Positions 1-10,618 of a DNA stretch of 64,000 nt are shown here, one piece after another. The notes below the pieces were generated by a model that ran no database searches, was not told where the DNA came from, and saw nothing but the letters and a program-made list of their open reading frames with translations. The stretch's first letter is position 1; every line of letters starts with the position of its first letter. Source of the stretch: Aplidium turbinatum (taxonomy: Eukaryota > Chordata > Ascidiacea > Aplousobranchia > Polyclinidae); the NCBI GenBank assembly GCA_918807975.1, contig OU964920.1:44855979-44919978 (forward strand), read 5' to 3'. The position numbers were made by a program, and so were the translations under genes.

Positions 1-234
1 CTAGCTGGACAAATTCTCCGTCTTTTATCCAAGTAATCTGTATCGTAGTGACAGTTTTAGAGGTGTAGGCATTGCATCTCCATTTCGATAGCCGCGGGCT
101 AATTTTACAGAAATACACTGTTTGAAAAGAAGTTCAAGTGTGTGTTTCTTCGGTCATTATATACAGACGAACGGATTCGGGAACTTTATGTTAAAATTTT
201 CCCACGAAGAGATTATGGTTTACCGCTGTGACCA
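1..234 (+). mobile_element. BEL/Pao LTR, cut by the window edge
   Basis: This stretch is the reverse complement of the first part of the 587-bp LTRs at 10619-11205 and 16005-16591. It ends in CCGCTGTGACCA at 234. Its orientation is opposite to the BEL coding fossil beside it, so it is not that fossil's own end; it is a younger LTR (solo, or the end of a second element) inserted into it. The left limit and the target duplication lie outside the window. Confidence 0.85.
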
Positions 235-1280
235 GGTGTAAGGGGTAAGTCGCCATCAACTTCCAGTTTCACATCGATGAGTGGTCTTGAATTGACGATG
301 TCTTCCACTTCAAGAAGTAATGTGTGCAACGTGTCATCATCGAGTGGTTGTTTTGGTAAGATGTTCATAAGAATTTGCCGTACTGTGCGAATCATTCTCT
401 CCCAGGCTCCGCCCATATGGCTGGCTGTTGGGGGGTTGAATGACCATTCTATTCCTTGTTGTCGAAGGCTCTGGTGGATCTGGTTCTGATTCCACTAATC
501 GAGGGCTTGATTCAAGATTCTTTCACAACCCACAAAGTTGGTTCCATTGTCAGAGAAGATTTTCTTGATGGGGCCTCTGCGAGCTATGAAGCGCCGTAAG
601 GCATTTATGAATGCGCCAGTTGTCAAGTCTGGTGCCACCTCCAAGTGAATGGCTCTAATTGTGAGTCATGTGAAAAAGCAGCCGTATCTCTTAATGTCAC
701 TTCGTCTGTTTCGGACATTTAGCGGCCCAAAAAAGTCAACGCCAGTTTGTGAGAACGGTGGCTGTGACATTTGTAACCTTGCTTCTGGCAGTTCTGCCAT
801 GAACTGTTGTCTAGGTTTTGCGGTCCTTCGCCGGCAAGGCAGGCATCTTGCAAGTACCTTTTTAACCGCAACTTTGGCATTAACTATCCAGTATTTTTGG
901 TTAATATTGTTCAGTGTAGCCTATGGCTTTCACCCATGTGCTTCGATTCGTTTGTATGACAATGTTCAATTATCAAGTCCGTTAAGTGGCGCTCTGGAGC
1001 TTTGATAGCAGGATGTCGCGTTTCGAATGATAAGTCGGCTCTGTCGATTCTTCCGCCAACACGTAGAACATCTTTCATTAGGACAGGGTTGAGTTTTTCG
1101 AGTGGGATCCTCTTGGCTTTGGGCATGTTTGGGTGTTCTCCTTTGGATAGAAGTTTGATCCAAGCAGGAAAACTCTGACGCTGCTCGTATTTAGTTAACT
1201 CAATTTCTGCCTCATCAAGTTCTGGCACACTGATTGGTCCTTTCACTGTAAGCTGGGTTTCTTTCTTCATGCGCATCAGT
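235..1280 (-). mobile_element. BEL/Pao retrotransposon fossil, integrase part
   Basis: Read on the minus strand, this stretch gives BEL/Pao integrase in order: the H2C2 zinc-binding end of pol with the motif LRVGGRI near 1050, an integrase core with GVDFFGPL near 735 and SDNGTNF near 550, and the downstream GGAWERMIRTVR near 400. The element is broken, with a few breaks, and only the integrase part is in the window. The LTR at 1-234 interrupts it just after the LPLTP motif that follows the integrase. It is clearly older than the 10.6-16.6 kb BEL element. Confidence 0.85.
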
Positions 1281-2280
1281 AAGTTGAAAATCTAATACTG
1301 TTTTTTAGCCAAACCGCTGTGGTTGTTGCTGTTGTTTAATCATCAAAGGCAGCTGAAAATTTTGCACCGCTCTGTATCTGCCCGCTCATTTCCTAGCAGG
1401 TTGCAGTGGTAAAAGTTTAGGAAAAGGTAAAAACGACAAAACGCTGACGTTATAACGTGCTTGATGCCAAAACTGGACAATCAGTTTAAAATATGGGACG
1501 GTCGCGACACTTTTAGCTTTTGGTGGATTTCGTAATGCAGGAACAGGTGACCGTTGAAGTAAAAACCTTCCAATTAAACTTGAAATCTACATTTTTGTAC
1601 TTTTGATGCTTATTGTGACATTCTTACACAAACTATCGTCTATTTTTTGTCACCAAAGCAATATTTTTCTAATTAAAAATTAGAGATGAAGTAATTTTGT
1701 TGTAATATAGCAATTATAGACAAGAATTGTGCGTGCTTGACGGAACACAACAGCAAAAAATTAGCTGCTTCAAATTTCTATTTTTTTTGCCAGCGTTAAG
1801 CTATGGTTTTATTGTTTATAGGCCTAGGAAGGCTGTTTAAAATAAAGCCAATCTTCTGTCCACCAAGTCTACCACCCGTGATAGACGGGTCGGTTTTTTA
1901 CAGGTGCCTCATTTAATTTCTAGTATTAGCCCACAGATTTTGGGCTCAATTCGATGAATTTTAACGTTACTAACTTGGCTTAGCTGCAATGAGATCCGAT
2001 CTGAATTGATTTCATGTCAAAAGATTTGAAATAAAATTTTATTTCATTTGTCTCCTTTTATTTCAAAATCATACCATTTTGGTTTCCTTATACATTGGAA
2101 ACAAACATAAATCTTTTGAACTAACTGAGAATTGTGACATGCAGAAAGCTTCTTGAAGTGCAAATTGCACGGTTTTGCTGATAAGGGATCACGAAATATG
2201 AATTAGTGTCGACTAACGAAGTTTCAAACAAGATACAATGGGTTGTGGACATCCATCAGTCAAATAATAGTTCTCATTAA
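1281..2280. other. Unassigned AT-rich stretch upstream of the lectin gene
   Basis: I see no coding region, repeat end or RNA gene here. Its left part may be the 5' remainder of the BEL fossil. There is one TAGGCCTA word at 1819-1826. Confidence 0.4.
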
Positions 2281-2448
2281 AGAAATAAAACATAGTAACT
2301 TTAGCGGGTTTAGCATACTTTATTTCACACAAAATATAACATAATTAAATAAAATATTTTTTTATTTATTTTTTTTTATTTAATTATGTTATATTTTGTG
2401 TGAAATAAAGTATGCTTAAACCCGCTAAAGTTACTATGTTTTATTTCT
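2281..2448. repeat. Foldback element with about 72-bp near-perfect arms
   Basis: The left arm 2281-2352 begins AGAAATAAAACATAG. The right arm 2377-2448 is its near-exact reverse complement, ending CTATGTTTTATTTCT. The spacer is about 24 bases of A and T. The arms differ by about one base, so the structure is young or maintained. The outer ends show no clear target duplication. It is probably a small foldback MITE, about 0.8 kb upstream of the lectin start codon. Confidence 0.85.
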
Positions 2449-3254
2449 CTATGGTTCAACAAAGCAAACTCTCTACCAAAGCTTTATCAGTTCTCGTTAA
2501 GCTCGCAATAATCTGCTAAATCCCTCAAATTTAGAAAAAAGTGATAATGTCAATTTTGAAGTTGCTTTAGTAAAAGGCAACATAGGCTAATATCAAGTTT
2601 GAAAGCTTTTATATACACTTTGTCATAACTAAAAAGGAATTCAATTTTTATTTTCGCTATTCAGCAAGGTTGCTCGAAACAAAACCAGTGTGTTTCAAAG
2701 CGAAGAAGAGATTCAGTTTTAACGCAAAATAGTAACAGGAGTTTTTGTTTCGCAATCCAACGACGTTCGTTTTGACTTGCCCTTGAAACAAATGCGCAAG
2801 GTAGGAAAATCGATCGATTCAGAAAAGAGCGTAAAGTTGAAAGTAGCTAACGTTTTAGTTCAAAGGCTTTTAAACATCAATGCTATGCTTTGTTTGATAA
2901 AATTATTTCGCTCTTTTAAAATAATTTTGAGTTTGTGAATAAAAAAATTTTTGCGGTAAAAGTTTAACCTAAATCATTTTTTTTCCAAACGCCTTTTAAT
3001 CGCATTCCTGTTAAATTATTGGATGGCAGTAGTCGATAGACCACCCAGCCAAAAGCTTATTTTTGTTGCATTTTTAAGGCACATTAAATCTTTGAGTATT
3101 ACAGTTGATTAATTATGGACTCCAATACGACAAAAACTCGAAATGATGTCCTCTCACTGGGTTGTGGTTTGAGGAATCGGAGTTTTTAATATTATTATTT
3201 TCAAAAGGAATAATAAGATTAACATTTTTGAAGACAGTTACTTAAAACATTAAG
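2449..3254. other. Putative promoter and 5' region of the lectin gene
   Basis: This is non-coding AT-rich sequence directly before the start codon. TATA-like runs such as TTTTTAATATTATTA near 3183 exist, but in DNA this AT-rich they are weak evidence. No repeat is recognised. Confidence 0.3.
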
Positions 3255-3390
3255 ATGAGTTTGTTCTTTCTCTGTGCGTTGGTCGCGATTTCCTTTTCAC
3301 AAGTCACTCGAAGCTCACAACAAGTTACCCTGACCTGTTCATCAAATGACGTCACTGAGAGGGGTCCAAAGGGTGAGCAAGGGATAAAAG
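3255..3390 (+). CDS. Lectin exon 1: signal peptide and start of collagen run
   Basis: The start ATG at 3255 is followed by a clear secretion signal (MSLFFLCALVAISFS), then a short linker holding one cysteine, then the first Gly-X-Y triplets GPK GEQ GIK. The exon ends at AAAG with a consensus GTAAGT donor at 3391, leaving phase 1. This is the only ATG that gives a signal peptide in this frame. The collagen run continues directly into exon 2 without breaking the triplet register, which supports joining them. Confidence 0.85.
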
Positions 3391-3539
3391 GTAAGTTTAT
3401 TAAATGCATTTTGTTGCTATGCCGTCAAACAATATTGAAATTGTGACGCTAGAACAACGTACGCGTTAATTAACGTCAGTCGGATAATAATGTCATGTAC
3501 CTCTCTTGGACATTAATATGTTCCACTGAAACTTATTGC

Positions 3540-3703
3540 TTATTGTGAAGGGCATGAAAGTAGAAAAATGACCAGTTTAGGTTTAAAAAATACGCAAAAC
3601 TAAAAGTCAAGAAATTTCACATTTCTAGCATATTTCCTTCTGTGAAATATTTCAATACTAGAGTGGGGCGTCCTCATAAAACCCCGTGTAGCTACAGATA
3701 TGG
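3540..3703 (+). mobile_element. Fragment of TTAA MITE family 1 (same as 8681-10396 and 50189-50790)
   Basis: This matches the right-hand part of the MITE at 8681-10396, from CTTATTGTGAAGGGCA through the CCTCATAAA segment to the terminal AGATATGGTTAA. A TTAA at 3704-3707 closes it. The left part of the element is missing. Confidence 0.75.
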
Positions 3704-4559
3704 TTAAATGTATCAAAATATGTCATAATTGCTTATTATTCTTATTCGTCAATTGGCGCTTCGATTCGTATTAGATAGTTCGAAAGCGCAGTCGTTTCAA
3801 TGTCAAAATTGTCATTTTTTTTCGTGCTAGTGACTTTCATATTCTTTTCCAACATACAGAAAATGTTGAGACATTAAACTGGTTATAACAATTGAAGGAT
3901 GCTACTTGAATTGCTGTCTCATTAGCAAAACGTTCTTCGCCAAGATTCTGCCACTTTCTCCCGTTCGTTTGGTGATGGAATATCGTTTATTTTAGCTGGT
4001 ACTTTCCTTTGTGATCAAGACATGTTAATGACAAGAATGACAGAAAAATGCCAAAATCATTTTTCGATAATGATTTAGTCAGAAAACGATTTTTTCTTGG
4101 CTTTGAATGCATTGTTTCTTTCAATCAAATTCTGTCAAAACGTGAAAGTATGTTTTTGAAACAAACCTTAAACATTACTTTTTAAACAAGTAAGTTTGTC
4201 AGTTGAAGAAAACGCTATATTTTTCTTGTCTTGATTAAAAAACATTCTAAAACAAATTTTTCGAAGCAACAATCGTCAGTCAAAGTGTCTGTCCTTGGGT
4301 ATTTGTGCTGATAACATGAATTTGATCTTTATGATTGTTTGCCAAGTTGAAACTAAACATAACTAATGGTTCGAAATTCCAACCTTTAATTAAAATAAAA
4401 GAAAAAAATACTTCACATGAAAACAAAAGAATTCACGCTGCACATCTATAATAGGGTGGTTCGATTTTGAAACTTTTTTTTAATTCTCTCGGAGTAGTGG
4501 CAAAATGGAGCCAATGAGTGAGAAAACACTCATAACAAAATTTGAGACCTGGTCCACTT

Positions 4560-6091
4560 GTTTTCCCATCTAAAAGCAATTCATTCCCATGAAGTTGACA
4601 AATTAACTACTATAATGGCCTTCCAACCGCTCTTTCCAACAGTGCAACAGCTCCACTTTTTGTGCCTGTATTTACATTTGTTTCGTCACAACCAATTGCT
4701 CTCAAGTATGTTAAATCTAGATTGGATGTGTGTGAATTAAAGAATTTTATAACAGCTCTCAAAGCTATTGTCTGACAAACTAAATTTCGGAGTGACATGG
4801 CCAATGAACTTTGATCCAGGCTCTTGCAACATGCATTTATGTTCTTCTTTAACCCTTAGAAGGTTGGGCTCCTGGAGTCTTTGCTCAGTTTGGGGGGGGG
4901 GGGCTGTCGATTCTTCTTATGTTTTAGGAGTGATATCTCTGTTATTTTTTAAGGCACGGTTTCAAAATTTTAGATTCACTTTGTAAAAGTACTCACGCTG
5001 AGCATATTCAAAAATTAAAACTATGTGAATTTTAGAACTGCTCATATACGTTGAAATGTTGAGGTGACTTATGATTGTGATTGCAGCGTAAGTTTACACA
5101 TTATTTTTTGGTAGAGTAATGAAGAACATGCATTGCAATGTTGTGATTAATTGTTTTTTTACATGATTTCACATAAACAGTTAGGATTAACGAGACATGG
5201 GCCAAATTAATTACTTTCATCCAGCTGGTGGGAAAATTTTGAATAACAGAATATGAAATATTTCAGAGGATGTGCTGAGAAATGCATTATATCTCTCAAT
5301 TTATAACTTTTAATCGCTCAAAATTTCAGCTCAATAGAGGTAAATAAAAGTTAGGAAAAGTCAAGAAATCTCGTAGTCGCAGCCTCAGTAGTTTTAGAGA
5401 TACAACTGTTGATACAAAAAAGTTGAATTGACAGCCTCCCCCCCAACCTTCAAAAGGTTAAGAAACATGACAAGCAATGAAAGCGTACCTGATGTTTCGG
5501 CAGGCGAATTTGTAATCTGCAGGTCTCAGTAGTTTTAGAGATACACTTGTTGATACAAAAAAGTTGAATTGACAGCCCCCCCCCCCAACCTTCAAAGGAT
5601 TAACCAGTGATTTTGAAAACTTGCTGCCTTTTTTACATAAGTGTTTCATCAATGCGCCCATCAAAATAAATGGCAAATGGGGAATCAAAATCTGCATCAC
5701 TGGAGCTTTGTGCTTCTCTGCGGACCTTTTTTCTTTCTCGACGAATTTTATGTCGATCCATAACAGAGCTATCATCATTTTTACTTATCACCCCAATGTC
5801 CAGCAACAATGAGCTTGCAATAAAGGCTACTGTTCTGCCAGACACACCTGCTCTGTCGCACACTTGAGATACAGATGAGGGACTCCGATTTATCCTTTGG
5901 TTGCTTTTACCGAAAATATTCTAAGTCAGCAAGCTCTTCTTCACAAGTTAATGCATCACTATCTTTACATGTTACCGATGTGTCTGTGTCACATTCAGAC
6001 GATGATGAAGCCAGTTCAATCCTGTGTTCAACGTATTGATTTGACTGTGCTGCTTGCCACTGTTTCCGATGGTTTTTGTGCTGATTTATGA
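4560..6091 (-). pseudogene. Transposase remnant of the 4452-6360 element
   Basis: On the minus strand the order is an acidic Ser/Asp-rich N-terminal stretch (about 6090-5900), then MCDRAGVSGRT and a basic KIRRERKK stretch with YFDGRIDETLM (5863-5633), then KKGSKFSKSLV. After the inserted MITE it continues with EEHKCML..EPGSKFIGHVTP (about 4848-4770) and AIGCDETNVNTGTKSG (about 4700-4640). I know the DGRxDxTL and GCDxTNVNTG motifs from dispersed, uncharacterised invertebrate repeat proteins, not from a named superfamily. Several frame changes and stops and the short C-terminus mark it as dead. The MITE sits in a TTAA inside the codons for LVKEEH, so the two parts were once continuous. Confidence 0.7.
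4853..5599. mobile_element. piggyBac-type MITE with a doubled right end
   Basis: TTAA duplications flank it at 4849-4852 and 5600-5603. Positions 4853-5150 match the left end of the 6.5-kb piggyBac at 30403-36923, and about 5178-5457 match its right end, so the MITE is a deletion derivative of that element. A TTAA also follows the first right terminus (5458-5461), and the terminal stretch of about 88 bp then recurs at 5512-5599. Both ends carry runs of seven or more G or C followed by CTGTC. Confidence 0.85.
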
Positions 6092-6360
6092 TGACTCCAT
6101 TTTTTTTTCTTGAGTTAATTAGATATATCTAAACAATATTTTATCTACCCAAACTAAAAATGTTTTTGTAAAATATTTTTTTTCAATTTTTTGGAAAAAT
6201 TACGTTTTTGACCCCATTTTTCGATTTTTGAGCCCATGAGGAGGTTGAAGACAATTTGTTACGAATCTCAAATTTTATCATGAGTGTTTTCTCAATCATT
6301 GGTACCATTTCCCCACTACCCCGAGAGAATTAAAAAAAAGTTCAAAAACGAGCCACCCTA

Positions 6361-8134
6361 GTCTATAATGCCAAATTGAGACAGCAAATTTATTGCAAAA
6401 GTTTCATTTTGCTCGGTTTGCATTGTTGTTCTCAACACAATCTTCTATGTTTTTTTAACTGTTACCCATTTTTTCTCGTGCCCAAGCTTTCGTCCGGTGG
6501 TTAAAGATTTAAATTAAGTTGGTACTTGGTAGAAAGACACTTTTTCGCGCCCACCTTCAAGTATGTCTTTGTTCTGCCAAAGGCACATAGCCACATACTT
6601 TATAGCGGTGTCGAACCGGCGCCCTTTGGAGCGTCAGACCGAGTTTCTTACCATGTATCTATGCAGTAAACATTTCAGTAATCAGCATAATAAGAATTAG
6701 TATATAGTACGATTTGCCAAAAAAATTTTTTTTAAATATCCTATTTTATTACATAACATTTTCATGTGTTGTTGTTATGCAAAGATTGAATATTGAAGAA
6801 AAGCTATAGATTTGTAGAAAGAGGTAAATTGAAAGCCTCAAACATCCCATTTCTAACTACCGACTTATTTTCGCTTTACTGCAGGTTTATCAATCAGTCT
6901 GATCAATTGATCACCACTTCAGATCTACTTAAAAATATTGAGAAAAACAATGTGACAAGTCATTTAAACGATGAAGGTGGAAATATGAAAACAAATTCTG
7001 TGTAAAACGTAAATGTCATGCATTATTGGGGTTGCCTTGTGAAATCATGGCCGCGATGTGTTATTTGTAAACTTTTGCAGCATCTCGAGAACGTTATTCC
7101 GTTCTCAAGTGTTATTCTATTCAGCTGACACAGTTTTCACATCCTTGGATACTTTGCTTCGGCATGTGTTTCCACAAAACTCACCAAAACTGAATGGTTG
7201 GCGAACACATCCCAAGAAAACATTTGATACATTGATTAAAATAAACATAAAGTACTGTATAGTGTATAGGCCTTTTCATCGAGAAGAACATTTCAACATT
7301 ACTTTCCGCACAAGTAATTGTTCAGTCTTTCACTAACAGTCAAGTGAAACTTCCGACAATTCAATTTCATTTGTAATAGGAATTTAGCTGTAAATAGTGC
7401 TACAGAAGCAAACCAGGTATTACTTTCTATTGCAATCTGGAATGTATCGCTAGAGTCAAACCTTACCCAGGTTTAATGCTCAGACATTGCTAACTGTTCA
7501 TTTTACGTGTGGAATAGTCAGAAGCAAAACAAAAATATATACTAAGCTTATCGTGTTTTCTTTAATCTTCATCTTACCATTAAGCGATGCAAGCAAGAAA
7601 ACACCTGACAGCTTGCTACAAATCCCAATGAGTTCGTCAAATGACGTGCTTGGTCATTATAGATATATCTCACACTAAATTTGTTGTTTTAATGTTAAAA
7701 TACACAAAAAACACCAACTGATTATCACCTGAAAAACAATTGTCATGAAGTTTCAGGAAGGAAATTAATGTCCGACGGGGATTCGAGATATTGAATACCT
7801 TCCTTGCATCGATTGACACACACTGTCGATTTAGTGATAAGTGTAAACTACTAAACACCATAGCGCCATCCACTAGTCTATTATTCTCCATTACCTCCAA
7901 GGTAGTATTATAATCAGAGCAAACTGCTGTATGACATTGAGGGTAGTAGAATGGCACTTTTTGATGTTTTGCATATAAACTAAACCTACTTTTTTGATTT
8001 GCTAAATTTTAATATTTCTTGTTGGAGGATAAAATACAAAGATATACAAATTACTTCAAACGCCTGTCACGGCAAAATAGCTCAGATAGAGCCATTAGAA
8101 TTAATTTATTTTAAAGAACGACAAATCCTTTCAG
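6361..8134. other. Intron 1 remainder
   Basis: Apart from a weak tRNA-derived SINE remnant near 6590-6690, I see only AT-rich sequence. The open stretches at 6793-7005 and 7058-7336 show no recognisable domain. Confidence 0.4.
6590..6690 (-). repeat. Possible tRNA-derived SINE remnant
   Basis: Read on the minus strand there is a box-B-like GGTTCGACACC preceded by a tRNA-arm-like stretch, then the SINE-like phrase TGCCTTTGGCAGAACA. The same B box occurs in the SINE-like stretch at 16597-16765. Box A is poorly preserved and no target duplication was found. Confidence 0.4.
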
Positions 8135-8245
8135 GAGTGCAAGGAACCAAAGGAGAGCTTGGACAATGCGATGGTTGCAGAGAAACGATTGAAAGACTTG
8201 AACGAAGACTTGTGGAGTTGGAAAACAATTTCAACCAAAGATTAG
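8135..8245 (+). CDS. Lectin exon 2: end of collagen run and coiled coil
   Basis: The acceptor CTTTCAG at 8128-8134 is followed by phase-1 completion of Gly and triplets GVQ GTK GEL GQC. A CDGC cysteine pair follows, suited to inter-chain disulfides, then a charged heptad stretch (RETIERLERRLVELENNFNQRL) typical of the trimerising neck of ficolins. The exon is 111 bp and ends phase 1 at a GTGAGA donor. Only the LINE starting about 8.4 kb lies close downstream. Confidence 0.85.
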   Translation, partial: ECKEPKESLDNAMVAEKRLKDLNEDLWSWKTISTKD

Positions 8246-9294
8246 GTGAGAATGTATGGTTTTGAGAAATCTACTGTGCATTATTTTATGTAGTATTGCT
8301 CATTTGCTCATGTCATGCGAGAAATGAAAAGAATGAACATAAATGTTCTTGGCTTAGCAGAAGTTTTTTAGAATGGTACAGATACAACTACAATGGATGG
8401 CTGCATCTCTGTTCGGCAGGTGATCACATTACAGAGGTATTGGCATTACACTCGCTCCTGCTACATCTATGACTTTCAAACGTATTGGCCAGTGTCAGAC
8501 AGGGTACATAAACGCTAAATGCTAAACCTTTTGACAGTGGTTTAGTCCAAACATACGCTCCAACATTGTTTGATGGTTTGATTTGGATGTTTTGTTTGAT
8601 GGTATAACTTTGTGGTCTTGATGAAATGAACGACAAGGAAGAACGACTCATTGAATGGTGCACAGGCAATAAATATTTAACCCTATCTTAATACGATCTG
8701 TTTTCGTACGCAGAAAGCACGTCACGGGCTATCTTAGCCCTGTGCTAATTAATCGTTAATAACGGGAAAATTAAAATAACAGAGACAAAATATTTTACAA
8801 GATAATAGCCATGTGTATTGTGCGCACAGAAATTAAATTTTTACCCAACAAATTTATTGAAATAAAGTGTTTGAAATGAAAAGACGTCAGAAAGTCGGTT
8901 TGTGGTATTCTACTTTCCAAAAATAGCTTCCAAATTGAAATTTTTGAATTAAAACATGAAGTAAGATGACATAAATAAAGTAGTAACACAAACTAAAAAT
9001 TACTGTTTCTCATAAATATAAGGCAATTTTAGGCGTTTTTACAGTTCAAAGTAATTGCATTAACATTTAGGTTGCACTTACAGTAGATTAAATTATATAT
9101 AACTAGCATTGCACAAAAATTTCTAGCCACCTGAGACGAAATGCTTATTGTGAAGGGCAGGAAGGTAGAAAAATAACCAGTTTAGGTTTAGAAAATTCGC
9201 AAAGAATAAAAACTAAAAGTCAAGAAATTTCACATTTCTAGCATATTTCCTTCTGAGAAATATTTCACTACTAGAGTGGAGCGTCCTCATAAAG

Positions 9295-10365
9295 GTACCC
9301 GGTCATTTGGTCGACAGGACGTTTGGTCGACAGACATTTGGTCGACAAGACATTTGGTCGACAGGACGTTAACCGTATCTGTTACTGGCGTAGACCCTAT
9401 GGTCTCGCCCTCTGCTAATTCAGCAATTTCACATAGAAGCAGTGACGCTAGAAACCTGAAATTTCTTGACTTTTACTTTTTTTTCTTGCCTCAACTTTTA
9501 ATCCCGATTATGTTGGTATCGGATAAATCTGAAGTTCACAATAAACCTTTTGTCACAGCCAGTTATGAAATGCAAGAAATTTGTTGATATTCAAAAGCTT
9601 GACAGTTTACTATTAGCGTGCGGTTTCATTTTGTGTTTGTTATTCATTACGCGACGGCGCTAACATTCCATTCTATACCCAGGCAGCCAAATCCGTCATT
9701 TTTACATTGATTCAACGTCGATTTTCCTGTCTGGGTAGGGAGTTGGTCTTTGACACGATATGAGTCATTCTTTGCTGGCAGACAATAATTAGGAAGGTAA
9801 TTTGTTATTTGAGCAAATTGCTTTGTAGTGCAAAAAGTGCATGGAATGCTGTTTGCACAGAAACGGAAAAACAAAATTGATGAAATTCTGTGTTCAATGC
9901 AAAAAACTTTTAAAATAAAATCTGAACTGAGAAATTTGGCCAAGAAATGGCAAAAATAGGTCAAAAACCGAGTCTTTATCACCTTTTCTACCTAAAATAC
10001 ACAATCACGAATATATTTTGCGAAATAAATTGATTGAAGTGATAGAAAAGGCTTTTGACCAACGGCATACTTTTTCCCGTTGTTATTTGATATAAGCCGA
10101 CGGAGTAATTAGCAATAAGAGAGACGTAGACCTGATGGTCTCGGCCAGTGACTCTTGCCGCCAAAAGGAAGCAGTGACAGATACGGTTAAGTCGATAGAA
10201 CAATTCATTTTAGGGTTAGTTAACTAACCTTAACCCTAACCTAACCCTAACTGTACCCTAACTCTAACCCTAACCTAACCCAAACCCAAATGTCCTATCG
10301 ACCAAATGTCCTGTCGACCAAATGTCCTGTCGACCAAATGTCTGTCGACCAAACGACCGGCTACG
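9295..10365. mobile_element. Element A: short-word terminal arrays, telomere-like core
   Basis: Inserted into TTAA MITE family 1 with the duplication CTCATAAAG at 9286-9294 and 10366-10374. The left end has four repeats of a word like CATTTGGTCGACAGGA (9301-9370). The right end has the inverted array (about 10285-10355). An inner inverted pair TTAACCGTATCTGT/CACTG lies at about 9368 and 10190. A CCCTAA-like run lies at 10210-10290. No protein is recognised. Confidence 0.8.
10210..10290. repeat. Degenerate telomere-like CCCTAA/TTAGGG repeats
   Basis: A run of CCCTAAC, CCTAACC and CTCTAACC variants preceded by TTTAGGGTTAGTTAA. It lies inside element A just before its right terminal array, so it belongs to that element and is not a chromosome end. 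Confidence 0.8.
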
Positions 10366-10618
10366 CTCATAAAGACCCGTGTCGCTTCAGATAGGGTTAA
10401 TCACGAATACCTCGTCGGAAAATTACCTACGAAGAAAATGGACTTGGCGAAGCCCTGGTGATAGATTGAAACATCAGATCGATTATATTCTTGCTCAAAA
10501 GCGGTTTCGTAATAACAATATTCATGTTTTTATTTGCGCCCATTGCGATAACATACAGTACATTGCGATCACAGATGATACAACAGACGACAGGAAGCAG
10601 TGAAGTGTTATATACAGG

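Larger units (their letters stand above)
4452..6360 (-). mobile_element. DNA transposon with about 105-bp TIRs, unclassified transposase
   Basis: The left end TAGGGTGGTTCG and the right end, reverse complemented TAGGGTGGCTCG, pair over about 105 bp including AATTCTCTCGG and GAGAAAACACTCAT. The element can be read as TA-flanked with TIRs starting GGGTGG. Inside are transposase fragments on the minus strand, separated by a piggyBac MITE at 4853-5599. It is non-autonomous now. The superfamily is not clear to me. Confidence 0.8.
8681..10396 (-). mobile_element. TTAA MITE family 1, split by element A
   Basis: Flanked by TTAA at 8677-8680 and 10397-10400. The TIRs read CCCTATCTTAATACGA on the left and, reverse complemented, CCCTATCTGAAGCGAC on the right. 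The copy at 50189-50790 is in the opposite orientation and uninterrupted, which shows that 9295-10374 here is a later insertion. No coding sequence is seen, so a piggyBac-type transposase from elsewhere is the likely mover. Confidence 0.85.
8590..10610 (+). pseudogene. LINE endonuclease fragment, split by TTAA MITE
   Basis: Just before the MITE the frame reads NDKEERLIEWCTGNKYL. Just after it, from the duplicated TTAA, it reads ITNT, and with one TTAA removed the codons run TTA ATC ACG AAT ACC without a break. It continues as RRKWTWRSPGDRLKHQIDYI, the conserved C-terminal end of APE endonucleases (W-x-SP ... QIDYIL). Upstream of about 8590 the reading is degraded. The stretch ends at the BEL target site at 10614. 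Confidence 0.75.

Noticed and set aside
4610-4804. A free-standing small gene with the TNVNTG motif
   Set aside because: It is part of the transposase remnant of the 4452-6360 element, continuous in order with the pieces beyond the inserted MITE.
10210-10290. Interstitial telomere or chromosome fusion point
   Set aside because: The CCCTAA-like repeats lie wholly within element A, which has a target duplication, and element C carries a similar core.
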